Notes: a model not told the origin generated them from the sequence alone. 64,000 nt of DNA from Sphingobacteriales bacterium (GCA_016700115.1 CP064999.1:5823501-5887500), one strand, 5' to 3'; counted from the stretch's first letter, positions 42,601 through 51,785 are shown. Numbers and translations are program-made.

Positions 42601-43562
42601 ACATTGATGGTATTGAATACTGCGGAGCAATGTGCCAAAGCCAATGCTTCATCTAAGGTTTTAAAGGCGGTAGCCCACGAGTAACCGTTGCCGCTTGAGG
42701 CTATAGATGCATCTACATATAATGTGCTTCCTACCGAAGCAATAACCGTGTAACCGTAGTTGCTGCCGCCATTGTTGTCAATATTTAAGGTACTCATATC
42801 GTGTGCTATCTGTCCATGTGAAGTTACACTTGCATTGATGTTTGCCAGGGTTCTGTTGCTGGAATACACATAATAACTCACCACACTTGATTCAGGTAGA
42901 GCAGGTATGGTAGCGATGCCCAGTGTGCCGCTAAAAGTAGCTTGCACTATGGTAGAAGTAGCATAAGCATCGGTAGTATATCGCACAAATACGTTCTCGC
43001 CCGATGTGAGATTGGCAGAAAGGGCGATACTAATCAACACCGACTGATTGGCGGCAGGTGTTGCCAAACATCGGGTAACTGAGGTGATGCTTTTAGGATT
43101 GTAAGTGGTTTCTAATACCGCCATATACAGGTTATCAGGAGCAGTTTTGTCTTCTATATTAAAGGTATAATAGCGTCCGCTAACAGTAGTAGCTAAAGTG
43201 CCGGAACTGCCGCCGTTGCTGCTGTTGAATAAAGCTGAGCCGGTACCGCCTACGGGGGGTATGACCGAATTAAAAGCTACGGCACCTGTGCCTGATGCGT
43301 AAGGTCGCCACACATTGCCCGGATAGCTGCAAGTTTCCGGAAACTCCCACGTAACACCGGATGAACTTACGTTAGCTTGTATGCGAGCCTGACGAAACGC
43401 ACCTAAATCTGTAAGGGTGGTGCAGGTAAAGGGACTTCCATTGAGGTTGTTGGTGCCTACTGCTCCGGGTTGTGCTTCTGTTTCATTAGAAAAACTAAAA
43501 AAAAGGCTACATAAAGCCATGGCATAAAATACACTTTTTATTATAGTACTACTCCTGTTCAT
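34611..43562 (-). CDS. Large secreted adhesin: beta-helix, HYR/LamG, Ig-like modules, T9SS sorting domain
   Basis: A 2,983-residue protein in one uninterrupted frame. Residues 1-31 are a signal peptide. A right-handed beta-helix of the choice-of-anchor-Q type covers about 275-735, with repeated 'SPTISNCTFxxN...GGGI' turns. Next come an Ig-like module (817-890), one HYR domain (890-997), an HYR domain split by a LamG domain (997-1297), an HYR array (1297-2180), and two 'CNSFFWPITGLTYTATGLYHHLVGC'-like modules plus Ig-like modules (2180-2890). A type A T9SS sorting domain ends it (YPNPTGG, 'NTEGKEVATLF', ending KLMVVR). From about residue 1300 to the end it is nearly identical to the giant adhesin at 6027-26971. 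A beta-helix at the tip suggests glycan binding or lysis, but no catalytic residues could be identified. Confidence 0.93.
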   Translation of the reverse strand: MNRSSTIIKSVFYAMALCSLFFSFSNETEAQPGAVGTNNLNGSPFTCTTLTDLGAFRQARIQANVSSSGVTWEFPETCSYPGNVWRPYASGTGAVAFNSVIPPVGGTGSALFNSSNGGSSGTLATTVSGRYYTFNIEDKTAPDNLYMAVLETTYNPKSITSVTRCLATPAANQSVLISIALSANLTSGENVFVRYTTDAYATSTIVQATFSGTLGIATIPALPESSVVSYYVYSSNRTLANINASVTSHGQIAHDMSTLNIDNNGGSNYGYTVIASVGSTLYVDASIASSGNGYSWATAFKTLDEALALAHCSAVFNTINVAAGTYKPTKKPYSSGFEMTTDDVRDVTFHLPDGVALYGGFPNGGGTRNITANPTILSGDFNNDDVISGTNILLSITGNTENAYHVVLSVSDAATTILDGFTVSGGHAEINSSISVEGVSISRHSGAGMYNHASSPTITNVTFTGNDAPLSTQGGGGMYNISSSAPAISYCTFTLNYGDNGGGIRSRDSSPTISNCSFIDNRGIGGGGISIELSSSPTISHCTFYNNGAANGAGIRSFSTALPVVSNCAFVENRASTGGGMHTGVANISNCTFTDNLAPTSAGGIHATSTATIVNNCIIWDNNSGIGGTPTVNNSIVQDGYGSCTNCPNTNGNADPIFVNAADPDGADNIHRTADDGIRLLSSSPAIDTGDNSLIPSGITTDIIGAARIQNTTVDLGAYEGGVCVTLTAAAPAAIVSSQSTCAGCTLSGGVIAPPATACPAGSILQYSTNGGSSWTTTLPTYNQTTPITVLTRCACIIDNNIASPTSSVTTVPGVCTPVSAGITNNTGTTGLTCTITAINVTATGGTSYAWSGGATPSTAANSFAVAGTYTVTVTGTGGCTATASIAISNSSDTTPPTLVCPINQAVTTDSNGTGDCTGGYTILNPMSDDCTGGTWSAVFSGNSNGNPANVSGIANGSASSIITFQKGVTTVTLSATDGANNTATTCSFTITVTDNEQPTITCAGTVTINNTPGLCTGTTTLTAPTVSDNCTIYGNALDFDGSNDYISFTANLSTVTNFTYETWVYPRSNSGWQRILDFGNAPGVNIFFTTSYDGAGRPRFAINYGVGEQIISAPSPLTLNTWQHIAVTLGGGVARMYINGILVATNISFTYTPSIVGGTVNNWIGRSQYADPYFNGKLDEIRIWNVTRTAVEISANMNAELNAQPGLLAVYHLNQGTAGGANAGINTAIDASGNSRTGTLNNFALTGATSNWVGGVFGSLTNNAPTTYPVGNTTVVWTATDAAGITATCSQTVTVVDNQPPSVTCPATTTTINTNAGASCQITIPNYAALLSPTDNCTASGSIVEAQTIPAGAYNVSGDGATVVVNYTATDGATVPKTTTCTVTITVNDDDAPTFTCPTPTLVLNTTGNGSCEVSIPDLVAMVSDAADNCGLAAVPVTQSIPAGAYSGVSDGNTIPVVVTVTDAATPANTTTCTITFTVNDDDAPVVTCPSATTVINTNAGSSCEITIPNYVAMLSPTDNCTASGSIVEAQTIPAGAYNTGVYHGATITVQYSATDSASPANTTTCTVVITVNDDDAPTLANPGDQVLNTILNTCAANYTIIDPLTDNCVATWSYTLSGATFGASSGIADGSNSNVISFNKGITNVTLNGIDEASNLAMTVWFTVTVLDIQAPTLTCPSNQVFNTAPNSCNATFTLVDPIYDNCPGVTWGFGLSGATTSSNSGISDGANINNVSFNPGVTTVTYSGVDASGNLATTCSFTVSVTDNQPPTFTCPTPPLTLNTTGNNNCEVVIPNLVPLVIPSDNCGLAVPAVTQSIAAGVYTGVSHGSTIPVSLTVTDASGNTAGCTVTFTVNDNDAPGLSCPSNIVQASNPSTCEASVPFTLPTPTDNCTGATLVSTHLPGSSFVVGTTTVVLIATDGAGNSTSCSFTVTVNDVTPPLAVCPSNISQPASPGQCFAPITFTIPPASDNCTGNPSEFSNIPSGSNFAVGTTTVQITASDAANNTGTCSFTVTVTDNQTPVAQCPASITQTVGTGVCNTAVSFTLPPASDNCSVVQVANPASGSSFGLGTSTVTVTATDASNNSSSCSFTVTINGTAPPVANCPANIIQGVDTGQCFATVNFTLPAPSDDCGATSTANPASGSTFGIGTTTVTVTATDAVGNIGTCSFTVTVPNPVAPAIYGTPTGCSIVTLTASGGTSYQWSGGNTPNQALNSFTTSGTYTVTVTNGNGCVNTASVVVTVIPTTFNVTTVSTCNSFFWPITGLTYTATGLYHHLVGCHTETLDLTIANGGNTTNTTYMFACVSYTWPVNGQTYTETGIYTHTVGCTTEILDLTINEGNETIGYVSGITSSICEGETISTTANGGTNYQWSGPNGYTATGAILNRPNATTDMTGLYTVTISAGNGCIETIITTLITVNTNPVAGITGVNNLCIGNTIMLTATGGNFYQWSGPGGYTNSGAVLTRVNATAPMSGVYTVTVTNANGCIGTASMNVTVNAAPVITITGATAVCTGSIINLTATGGVTYQWSGPGGFTFNGANMTRTAAAGTGGSYSVTVTDANGCTGIKAVTVSVTTSTVSANITGTLTYCAGTTITLTASGGVSYQWSGPGGYSATGNVLSIPNSTPAMSGVYVVTVTNAGGCTASNSRNITVYPLPNAVITGNTNICVGSTLILSASGGTSYVWSGPGFSSTSANISRANATVAMSGTYTVTVTGTGGCKSTASVLVTVNAKPVITITGATSVCSGTTITFTATGGVSYAWSGPGGFTDTGATMERPGATTAMAGVYKVTVTNAAGCTNTASKSVTVLASPNAVITGMSSVCVGANLSQSASGGTSYLWSFPDGPTANTAAFVRIGATLPMGGTYTVTVTASNGCKSTASKVIAVSACKSDLIGEEMVQELTAYPNPTGGLTTIAFTSVEAEHVSLSVFNTEGKEVATLFNGQTEALTNYDFELDLSLLTPGLYYAVLHPANGQIQRIKLMVVR

Positions 43563-43825
43563 ATTTTGGTATTAATTGAATAAAAAGATAAAACATGTAA
43601 AATTTGAGGAAATTAAAAGAATGGATGGGCAAGAACAAAATAGATTATATCTATAAAAGCGTTTAAGTTGATTAGCTTTTAAGTTTGAGTGTAAAAAGAC
43701 GGGTGCAAAAATATAAAAATTTCATTCCAAATGATTGTTAATACAGAAATGAAAAACAATTTAGCCTTGATTTAGTAATTGTGTTATTAATTTTATCTTT
43801 GTCATTTTAAAACCGAGTCATAGTT

Positions 43826-44313
43826 ATGTCAAAGGCACTATATATACCTGTAAAAGAGAGTTTTGAGGAAATAAGGAAACTACTTCGTCAGTCACCTGCG
43901 ATGATTCGTTTACGACTGTTGATGTTGATAGAGATGAAGAAGGTCGGAGAAAAAGGTATTACGAAGCAGCAGTTAATGGAACGAGTAGGGGTATGGGGTC
44001 AAAGTATTAACACATGGCGTAAAAATTATAGAACAGGGGGAATAGAAGCCTTGCTTCACAATGGCAGAAAAGGAAAAACAGGCAGACACTCGGTGTTTAC
44101 GCAAGAAGAACAAGATAGAATAGAAGAGAAGTTAAAGGATCCCAATAATGGTTTGGCGGGGTATATAGAGTTGCAGCAATGGGTAGAGCAGGAATTTAAA
44201 AAGGAAGTTAAGTATAACACGCTACTAAAATATGCGGGCAGGAAATTTGGCAGCAAAGTGAAGGCAGCACGCAAAAGTCATGTGAAAAAGGATGCGGAGG
44301 CTGTAGTTTTTTT
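43826..44313 (+). pseudogene. IS630-type transposase, N-terminal part (interrupted)
   Basis: From MSKALYIPVKESFEEI through a winged helix-turn-helix DNA-binding region (ITKQQLMERVGVWGQSINTW, GGIEALLHNGRKGK) to KKDAEAVVFF, where the inserted element begins. The frame then runs on to 44383 in IS1634-type terminal sequence, so the last 20 or so residues (LTLTVKFHKP...) do not belong to the protein. The catalytic half continues at 46161-46880. The gene is inactivated by the insertion. Confidence 0.85.
44175..44313 (+). repeat. 139-bp direct repeat flanking the IS1634-type element, left copy
   Basis: Starts AGCAATGGGTAGAGC and ends CTGTAGTTTTTTT. It matches the right copy at 46161-46299 and lies directly against the terminal inverted repeats of the inserted element. 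It is part of the IS630 transposase gene, so it is a duplicated target. Confidence 0.93.
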
Positions 44314-46160
44314 CCTGACTTTGACAGTTAAATTTCACAAACCATTGATAATCAGCGAGTTAAGTTTCCTAAAAATGGCATAGTTGCCACTACAAAACGG
44401 GTTATTTAGTTCGCTGGAGCTAAGTCTTTGAACGGAGGGATACGAAATGCCGAAAGGATTTTGTTGGTTAATGCTGTGTCAGCACCTTTCAGCAAGTACT
44501 TTTTATCATCAATTGTTAGTTCAGACAATTGCATTTGATTGAGTTCTTCTTTAATACTGCATGGACTTAAGTTGATGTTTGCAAACTTTAGGGTTAGTTC
44601 CACCGTCCGTTCGAGCATGAATGCTAAAAAACAGGTCATGAAATGTCCTTTTATCCTTTTGGGTGTCCAATGAAAAATTGGTCGAGTGGATAGGGTGGTC
44701 TTCAATACCCGGAAACTTTCTTCTATTTTCCATAATTGATGGTAGTTTGCCAAGACTTCTTCGTTCGTCATATCCGTTTTACTATACTGTATGCCGTAGT
44801 AACCATCCCATTTTGCATCTTCATCTATTCGTTCTTGGTCTATTTCAGCAGCTTTTGTATTGGTACTCTCCGCCATTTTCAGGAATCGGTTAGCCCCTTT
44901 TTGTTTTGCAAGTCCGCTCCGTTGTCTAATTTGACTTTTGCTTTTTGTATTTGTCTTTCCCTGTCTCTTGCGTCTTTGGCTGCCCTTTTGGCACTCCAAG
45001 TAATTAGGAGTTTATCTTGCAATTTTTGTTTCTTTTTATTGGCATCGCTGTAGGTTGTTTCGTAATCCAACACTTTCCAGCTAAATGTTACTTCACCCGT
45101 ATCCTCGCACACAGTCTTTGTCTCCATATCATTGGTTGCCAAAATCTTTTGTACCAACTTTTGGGGCATCGATTTTAAGCGGGCACTAACAATGTAGTCA
45201 TAACCCGCTTGACGTATTAAATGAAAATTTTCTTTCGAGTTGAGACCTTTGTCGGCTACTACAATGACTTTTCTTATATTAAACTGCTTTTCTAACATTT
45301 TCAGCGCATCTACCATCGTCTGACCATCAAAAGTATTACCCGGAAAAAGATCGTAGCCTATCGGTCTGCCTGTGCTATCTATAAATAAGCCCATCACCAC
45401 TTGTACTTCATTAAACTTTCCAGCTTTGCTAAACCCAAATTCGCGTAAAGCATCTGCTCTGTTTGTCTCAAAGTGATAATTCGTTACATCATAAAAGCAA
45501 CTTCGATGGGCTTAGCATAAACGCCTTTTTTATGGTAAAACAGTTGTGTCTCAATTGCCTGCTTTTTATCACAAAAAATCTAAACTTCGGTAAATTTCTT
45601 GCAACCCAATTATGTTTCCTAGCCCATAAAACAATTTCTGATCTTTAAATGCTTGATGTTTTGATTTGCTTTTCAACAGACGATGAAGCACACAATAGAA
45701 AATCACCTCTTCTATATCGAACTTTATCCTTGTTCCCTTAGCACATTTTTTGATAATTTCTCCGATGCCAAGTTGCTCCCATACTTTTTTATAGACCAAA
45801 TGACCATAACAGAAGCGTGCAGTTTCCTGCAAATTCTCTGCCCCAATGCAAGGCGTGTTATTCAATGACAGCAATTTCTGCCCAACTGATAGTAGGAATC
45901 CTGAATCACGCAACTGGTCAAGGCGACCAAAGTTGGCAATTACCTTGTGCTTGGTAGTCTTTCCTTCACGAAAAGATTCCACTAACTGAATATACGTATG
46001 GTTTTTAGATTTAGTGGCTTTTACAAACATACCGCAAATGTAAGCATATTGTCTTAAAAACAATAGCCTAAGAAAAAAAGTTGCCACTACAATTGCGGTT
46101 TTTTATTTCTTATTATCATTGATTATTAACGGGTTATCTCATTTAACTGTCAAAGTCAGG
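44314..46160 (-). mobile_element. IS1634-type insertion sequence, 1,847 bp
   Basis: It is bounded by perfect 20-bp terminal inverted repeats: CCTGACTTTGACAGTTAAAT at 44314-44333 and its exact reverse complement at 46141-46160. The flanking direct repeat is 139 bp. IS1549 and IS1634 are known for unusually long, variable target duplications, and the encoded transposase is of that family, so structure and protein agree. The length fits the group. Confidence 0.92.
44406..46030 (-). pseudogene. IS1634-type transposase, three frameshifts
   Basis: It starts at 46030 (MFVKATKSKNHTYIQLVESF, the usual opening of the family) and ends at 44406. Open pieces are 45569-46030, a short piece around 45495-45560 (CDKKQAIETQLFYHKKG), 44915-45490 and 44406-44930. 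Conserved elements are YDVTNYHFE (first catalytic Asp), 'VVADKGLNSKENF' (second Asp) and 'HQLWKIEESFRVLKT' with 'IKGHFMTCFLAF' (the Glu region). The frame changes fall at T or A/G runs near 45562, 45493 and 44915. The element may therefore be dead, or the sequence may contain homopolymer errors. If restored, the protein would be about 540 residues, normal for the family. Confidence 0.85.
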
Positions 46161-46299
46161 AGCAATGGGTAGAGCAGGAATTTAAAAAGGAAGTTAAGTA
46201 TAACACGCTACTAAAATATGCGGGCAGGAAATTTGGCAGCAAAGTGAAGGCAGCACGCAAAAGTCATGTGAAAAAGGATGCGGAGGCTGTAGTTTTTTT
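46161..46299 (+). repeat. 139-bp direct repeat, right copy
   Basis: Matches 44175-44313. The right copy is followed by one more T, giving a run of eight. With seven the IS630 frame would read straight through into the catalytic half; with eight it hits a stop (CTT TAG). The target gene was therefore either already frameshifted or the run changed later. Confidence 0.92.
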
Positions 46300-46880
46300 T
46301 AAAAAACTTTAGTTCAAAAATAGCGGAAATAGCGTTGTCTGTTCCGCCATGCTATGACAGCATAAATTTATACTTTCAGGACGAGAGCCGCTTTGGTCTG
46401 CATACCAGGCACGGGAGGGGATTGACCGCCAAAGGCATACAGCCGGTTTGCAATTTCCAGCAGGTGTTTCAATACACTTATCTTTTCGGAGCATTTTCTC
46501 CCGTAACCAGGGATCAGTTTCAGTTGGAAATGCCTTGTTGCAGTGCAAATACCTTTCAGGTGTTTCTCCATGAATTTTCCCTTCAAACTCCTGCTGAATA
46601 CAAAATCATTGTTTTAGACAACGGGGCTTTCCACAAGGCAAAAAAGCTCAAAATACCCGAAAATATTTTTCTTGTCTTTCTGCCTCCTTACAGTCCCGAA
46701 CTCAATCCAGCTGAAAAAATATGGCACCACATCAAAAGAAAGTTCACCAACAAACACTTCACAAGCCTTGAACTAATCAGCAACTTCTTTACTGAAACAA
46801 TAAATAACATTACACCGGATATGGTAAAATCTATCTGTAGTTACCAATATATCTGCTTAAATACCTTTTGGGCTGTTTAA
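46161..46880 (+). pseudogene. IS630-type transposase, catalytic C-terminal part
   Basis: This continues the 43826 transposase after the insertion. In the frame ending at 46880 it reads KNFSSKIAEIALSVPPCYDS and then the DDE core: YFQDESRFGLH (first Asp), IIVLDNGAFHKAKKL (second Asp) and FLPPYSPELNPAEKIWHHIK (Glu). The longest open stretch is 46335-46880. All three catalytic acidic residues are present, so the DNA came from a once functional element. It has no start codon or promoter of its own here and should be inert. Confidence 0.85.
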
Positions 46881-46968
46881 AATGTCATTTTCGTATAATA
46901 ACAAAAACTGTTTTAAAACCAGCTTTATGTGAGAAACCATTCTTTTGCCATTTATATGAAGAAACAAA

Positions 46969-47009
46969 AAATCCCCCATACTTTAGATAAAACTAAGTAC
47001 GGGGGATTT
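46969..47009 (-). terminator. Rho-independent terminator after adhesin copy A
   Basis: Stem AAATCCCCC (46969-46977) with GGGGGATTT (47001-47009), with further partial pairing of 'tactt' and 'aagta' inside. On the minus strand it is followed by a T-rich run. It lies 28 nt past the stop codon at 47037. Confidence 0.8.
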
Positions 47010-47036
47010 TCTCTTTAGCTCACGGTCAATCAGCCA

Positions 47037-50000
47037 TTATCTCACTACCATCAGTCGGAGATGCTGTGCCGCTCCATCTGAACGGCGCAAGACTGCATAA
47101 TAGGTTCCCGATGGCAAATGACTCATATCTAACTCAAAGGAGTATGGCGTTTCAGCCTCGGTCATATCGTCAAACAAAACCGCTACCTCCCTGCCGTCTA
47201 TAGCAAAAACAGATAAGTGCATAAGCTCGGCCTTGAGGGCAGTAAAGGTAATCGTTGTCTGATTGTTGGTCGGATTGGGATAGGCAAACAAGGTTTCAAA
47301 GGCTATTGCATCCTCGCCGTTTTTGCAGGCAGAAACCGTTACAACCACACTTGCCGTAGATTTACACCCGCCGCTTCCGGTTACGGTTACGGTATAGGTA
47401 CCCGACATTGCTGTTGTTGCTCCGGTTCTCAACACACTATTACCTATACGGGTATATCCGCCCGGACCGCTCCAGTTGTAAGAATTACCACCGGATGCCA
47501 GCAAGGAAATCGTTCCTCCCACACAGACATTCAGATTACCCGTGATGACAGCGTTGGGGGCTGCGATAATTGAGGCATTTCGGGTTGCAGTGGCAATACA
47601 ACCGGTATTTAGTGTTACGGTTACTTTATATTGACCGGCTACGGGTGGTGCGCTGATAGCGGCGGTAGTGGCGGTAAATCCGCCCGGTCCTGACCAGTTA
47701 TAGGCAACTCCGGCTGTAGTTGCGGTAAACACCACGTTGGCATTAGAACAGAAGTTCGTTGTCGTAGTGGTCGGGGTAACAGCGGCATTAGTGGGTGCGC
47801 TGACCGATACACTTCTTGCAGCAGTTGCCGTACATCCTCCGGCATTGGTAACAGTTACTTTATATTGTCCTGTCATCGTTGTATTGGCATTGGTTCGGGT
47901 CATTGACGGACCACCTGTGGCTGTAAATCCGTTGGGGCCGCTCCACAAATAAGAAGTAGCTCCGGCAGGGGCAGTGATGGTTATGGTACCTCCCGAACAA
48001 ATTGTGGAGGTTCCGGTTAAGGTGGCCGATGGATTGGGGTGTACGGTAACCGTGATGTTCGCAGTTCCGGTACATCCTAATGCGTTGCTGACCGTTACCG
48101 AATATACACCCGACATAGTAGTGTTGGCATTAGTACGCAAAATGCTGTGACCGGTAGAGCTAAAGCCGCCCGGCCCGCTCCATTGATAGGTGTTTCCACC
48201 CGATGCTATCAGGTTGATGGATCCGCCGACACAAACATTGGTTGTTCCGGTTACAATGGCAGTCGTAGAACTGACCGTTACTTCCCGGGTTGCAGTGATG
48301 ACACAACCATTGGCATTGGTTACAAAAACTGTATATATACCTGACATACCGGCCGTAGCGTTCAGGCGTGTAAAAGATGCACCGCTGCTTACAAACCCAT
48401 CCGGACCTAACCATGAATAAGAAACAGCGCCAACTGCAGATGCAGTAAGGCTGATGCTTCCGCCAATACAGGTATTGGTATTTCCTGTAACATTTACGGT
48501 AAAGCCGCTACCCGATATAGAAACCGTTACAGATGTTTCTGCCGAACAACCTATATTGTCTGATACCGTAACCGAATAAGTTCCCACCATAGTAGCATCA
48601 AAATTGGTTCTTACCAAAGTGGCTCCGGTTGAAGAATAGCCGTTTGGACCACTCCAGGAATAAGTCGTTCCGCCTGTTGCCACCAAAGTCAAATCATCGT
48701 CCTGGCATACAACAAAGTTCCCTGTTATTTGAGCATCGGGTGCTGTATTCACCAATACCTCCACTTCATATTCTGAAGTACATCCATTTTCATTTGAAAC
48801 AGTTACCGTATAAGTTCCTGACATAGAAGCCTCAGCGTTGGTAATCGTCACATTATCGGAGCTGGAACTGAAATCATTCGGTCCGACCCAGGTGTATGCG
48901 TTTCCACCGCTTGCGGAAAAGTTCAAAGTACCGCCTTCACAGACCTGTGTAACTCCGTCAACAGAAACAACAGGCAGGTCATAGATGGTTATTTCTATAT
49001 TATCAACACCCGTACAACCGTTGGCATCCGTTACTGTAACGCTGTAAGTACCGGCTTCGGTTGTTGTGATGGTTTGAGTTGTCGCATTGCCTCCTAATGC
49101 ATTCCATTGGTAAGAACTGTATTCCCCTGCGTCCAACTCAACACTTCCACCGTCACAGAAACTTGTCGCTCCGTCTGCGGTAATTTCAGGTGTGGGAAGG
49201 GGGTTAACAGTTACAGAAATTTCGGCAGTTGAGGTACAACCATTGATATCGGTTACCGTTACGGAATAAGTTCCTGCATCGCACACCTCTACCGTTTGAC
49301 CGGTTGAACTGCCTGCATTTGCACTCCATAGATAGGAGGCAAAAAGTCCGGCATCTAAATAAATGCACTCATTTTCACACAAGGAAGTAGATCCGCTTGG
49401 ATTGATAGACGCACTAAAACCGGGTATAACCGTAACTACAGCCGAACAAGTCGAGGTGTTGCCGCTTCCGTCTGTAACCGTGAGCGTTACGGTATTGCTG
49501 CCCTGATTGGCACAGGTGAAATCGGTCTGATCCAATAACAGGTCGAAATCGCAATTATCACTGCTGCCGTTGTTCACTTGTTCAGCGGAAAGGCTTCCCG
49601 TACCATTTTCGTCTAAGGTTACCGTTACGTCCTGACATCCTGCTACCGGTGGTTCGGTATCCACTACAGTTACCGTTGAAGTGCAGGAACTGCTGTTGCC
49701 GTTGTTGTCATAAACGGTAAGGGTTACGGTATTTTCACCCACATCCCCGCAGCCAAAACTATTGGGGCTTGCGCTTAAACTTGCAAGGCCACAGGCATCA
49801 CTGCTGCCATCGTCTAAATCTTCTCCACTGACAGAGGCGCTGTTGTTGACATCTAAGTTGACGGTGAAGTTTTGGCATTGAGCATCAGGATCTGTATCAT
49901 CATTGACTGTAACGGTTGCCGTACACTCTGAAGAGTTGCCGTTTACATCTGTAACTGTCAGCGTTACGGTATTTTCGCCTACATCTTCGCAATCAAAATC

Positions 50001-50412
50001 GGTTACATCTAAAGACATACCCGATATGCCGCAGTTGTCAGTACTGTCATCATTGATGTCTCCGGCACTAATGCTCACATTGCCGGATTCGTTTAAGTCC
50101 ACACTAATATCCTGACAGGATGCCGCAGGTGCTTCATTGTCATAAACCACAACGCTTGCGTTACAAGTAGAAGAATTGCCATTGCCATCGTGTACGGTTA
50201 GCGTAACCGTATGACTGCTGCCAACATCTTCGCAGGATAAGGTGGCAGGAGAAACCGAGTCATAATAGAGGTAGCCGCAATTGTCAAAGCCATACCAAAT
50301 TACCTCAACCGGGTTAATCGTTGCCGTTGAGCCGCTGAGGTTAACCGAAACCTCGCCGGGCTGACAGGCGACTGTCGGAGGCGATACATCTTGTACGGTT
50401 ACCGTAAAACTA
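47037..50412 (-). CDS. Adhesin copy A, C-terminal fragment with T9SS sorting domain
   Basis: The longest intact piece of copy A; the frame is open from the frameshift near 50412, with an internal start at 50150. It contains four or five HYR-like modules ('TVTVNDDTDPDAQCQNFTVNL' type), then about ten Ig-like modules with the 'YSWSGPNGYSSTGATLVRT' and 'SGTYTVTVTGSGGC' pattern, and the type A sorting domain (FAYPNPTNNQTTITF, 'AIDGREVAVLF', 'LPSGTYYAVL', ending RLMVVR). It lacks a signal peptide because of the upstream frameshifts. The Ig-like part is the section of copy A that differs most from copy B. Confidence 0.85.
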
Positions 50413-51355
50413 CAGATGGCGTGTTGTTGCTGTCATCGGTTGCCAAATAGGTTATGGTACTGCTGCCAAATGGGAAGTATTGACCGCTTTCAGAGCCTTC
50501 TATTTGTATCATATTTGACGAACAGTTGTCGCTTGCGTTGGGCAATATCCAGGTCGCTATTGCTATACAATTTTCATCGGCATTGACCAATATGTTTTCA
50601 GGACAAGAGCCAAAGATTGGTGGAGCGGTATCGCTTACAGTTACGGTTGCCGAACAGGAGGCAGTGTTGCCATTGCCGTCGTTGACCGTTAAAACTACGG
50701 TGTTGGTGCCTGTTTCGGCACAGGTAAACGTGTTGGGGCTGACTGATTCCAAAATCACCGTACCGCAGTCATCGGATCCAAAATCATATACATCGGCAGG
50801 GGTAACAGTAACCGATGCTCCGACGAGATTGACGTTTATGTTTTTACAGGATACAGAAGGAGGGGTGTTGTCAATGACCATCACTGTAGAGGAACAGGTG
50901 GCTGTATTGCCATTGACATCCATTACGGTCAAAACAACCGTATTGGAACCCACATCGTTGCAATCAAAACTATTGGGGCTGACTGACTGCAGATTGACTG
51001 TGCCGCAGTTATCGCTGCCCGAACCATAAACATCTGTTGTTGTGATTGAGGCGGAATTACCGGACAAATAAACCTGATGATTTTTACACACCACAGACGG
51101 CGGCGAATTATCAGCAACGGTTAATGTGGTCTGACATGTCGAGGTATTGTTGTAGATATCGGTAACTGTTAACACTACGGTTTGCGGAAAACCGACATGC
51201 GCACAGTTAAAGTTGGTGGGAGAGACCTGTATAGATTGCAAACCACAGTCTGCGGTGCTGCCGTTATCAACTTGTGAGGGGGTTAAAGTAGCGGTTCCCG
51301 AACCATTTAATATAACTGAAGGGATGGATGGCAGATGGCTTGCGGGGCATCGCAA
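50399..51355 (-). CDS. Adhesin copy A, HYR-module fragment
   Basis: Four consecutive HYR-like modules of about 78 residues ('PPSVVCKNHQVYLSGN', 'SDNCGTVNLQSVSPNSFDC', 'TNTVVLTVNDGNGNTASCSA'). The valid part is about 50412-51320. The first residues (MRCPASHLP) come from the wrong frame upstream of a G-run that is one base shorter than in copy B. At the low end, copy B has GGCC where this copy has GGC. Confidence 0.75.
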   Translation of the reverse strand: MRCPASHLPSIPSVILNGSGTATLTPSQVDNGSTADCGLQSIQVSPTNFNCAHVGFPQTVVLTVTDIYNNTSTCQTTLTVADNSPPSVVCKNHQVYLSGNSASITTTDVYGSGSDNCGTVNLQSVSPNSFDCNDVGSNTVVLTVMDVNGNTATCSSTVMVIDNTPPSVSCKNINVNLVGASVTVTPADVYDFGSDDCGTVILESVSPNTFTCAETGTNTVVLTVNDGNGNTASCSATVTVSDTAPPIFGSCPENILVNADENCIAIATWILPNASDNCSSNMIQIEGSESGQYFPFGSSTITYLATDDSNNTPSVVLR

Positions 51356-51630
51356 CAGTAGCCGTTGTTATCGTTGACTGTAACAGTTGCCGAACAGGTA
51401 GCGGTGTTTCCTGCCGCATCGTTTACCTGAAGGGTTACCGTAAAGGTGCCTCCGATATGGGTACAATTATAATTTGTTGTTCCAGACAGGGAAGTGCCTG
51501 TTATTCCGCAATTATCCACACTGCCGTTATTTATTTGTGAAGCAGACACGGAGGCGATACCGCCGGGTCCCAATGAAACGGTTGCGTTTTGACAGTTGGC
51601 ACTTGGGGCTTGTGTATCATTGACCACCAC
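51307..51630 (-). CDS. Adhesin copy A, HYR-module fragment
   Basis: One HYR-like module (APSANCQNATVSLGPGG... GNTATCSATVTVNDNNGYCC), open from the deletion near 51686 to a frameshift near 51320. It is identical in plan to copy B but differs at several codons around 'SASQINNGSVDNCGITG', one of the few substitution clusters between A and B in this part. Confidence 0.7.
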   Translation of the reverse strand: MVVNDTQAPSANCQNATVSLGPGGIASVSASQINNGSVDNCGITGTSLSGTTNYNCTHIGGTFTVTLQVNDAAGNTATCSATVTVNDNNGYCCDAPQAICHPSLQLY

Positions 51631-51785
51631 ATTAAAACTACACTGTGCAGTTTGACCATTACCCGCTTGAACCAGGAAGGTGTTGGTGGTAGAGCCTATA
51701 GTTATCTGTTCCCGTTGGGGTGATGAAATTTACTGTAGCAGCACACTGCCCCGCCATATTGCCAACGGTAACCGTGGATGGGCAG

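Larger units (their letters stand above)
43773..46910 (+). mobile_element. IS630-type element, interrupted by an IS1634-type element
   Basis: Transposase halves at 43826-44313 and 46161-46880 frame the inserted element. Imperfect ends are suggested by AGTAATTGTGTTATTA (from 43774) and TAATAACAAAAACT (to 46909), which are inverted relative to each other. Removing the insert and one copy of the 139-bp duplication leaves about 1,150 bp, a normal IS630 length. The exact ends and TA target are uncertain. Confidence 0.6.
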
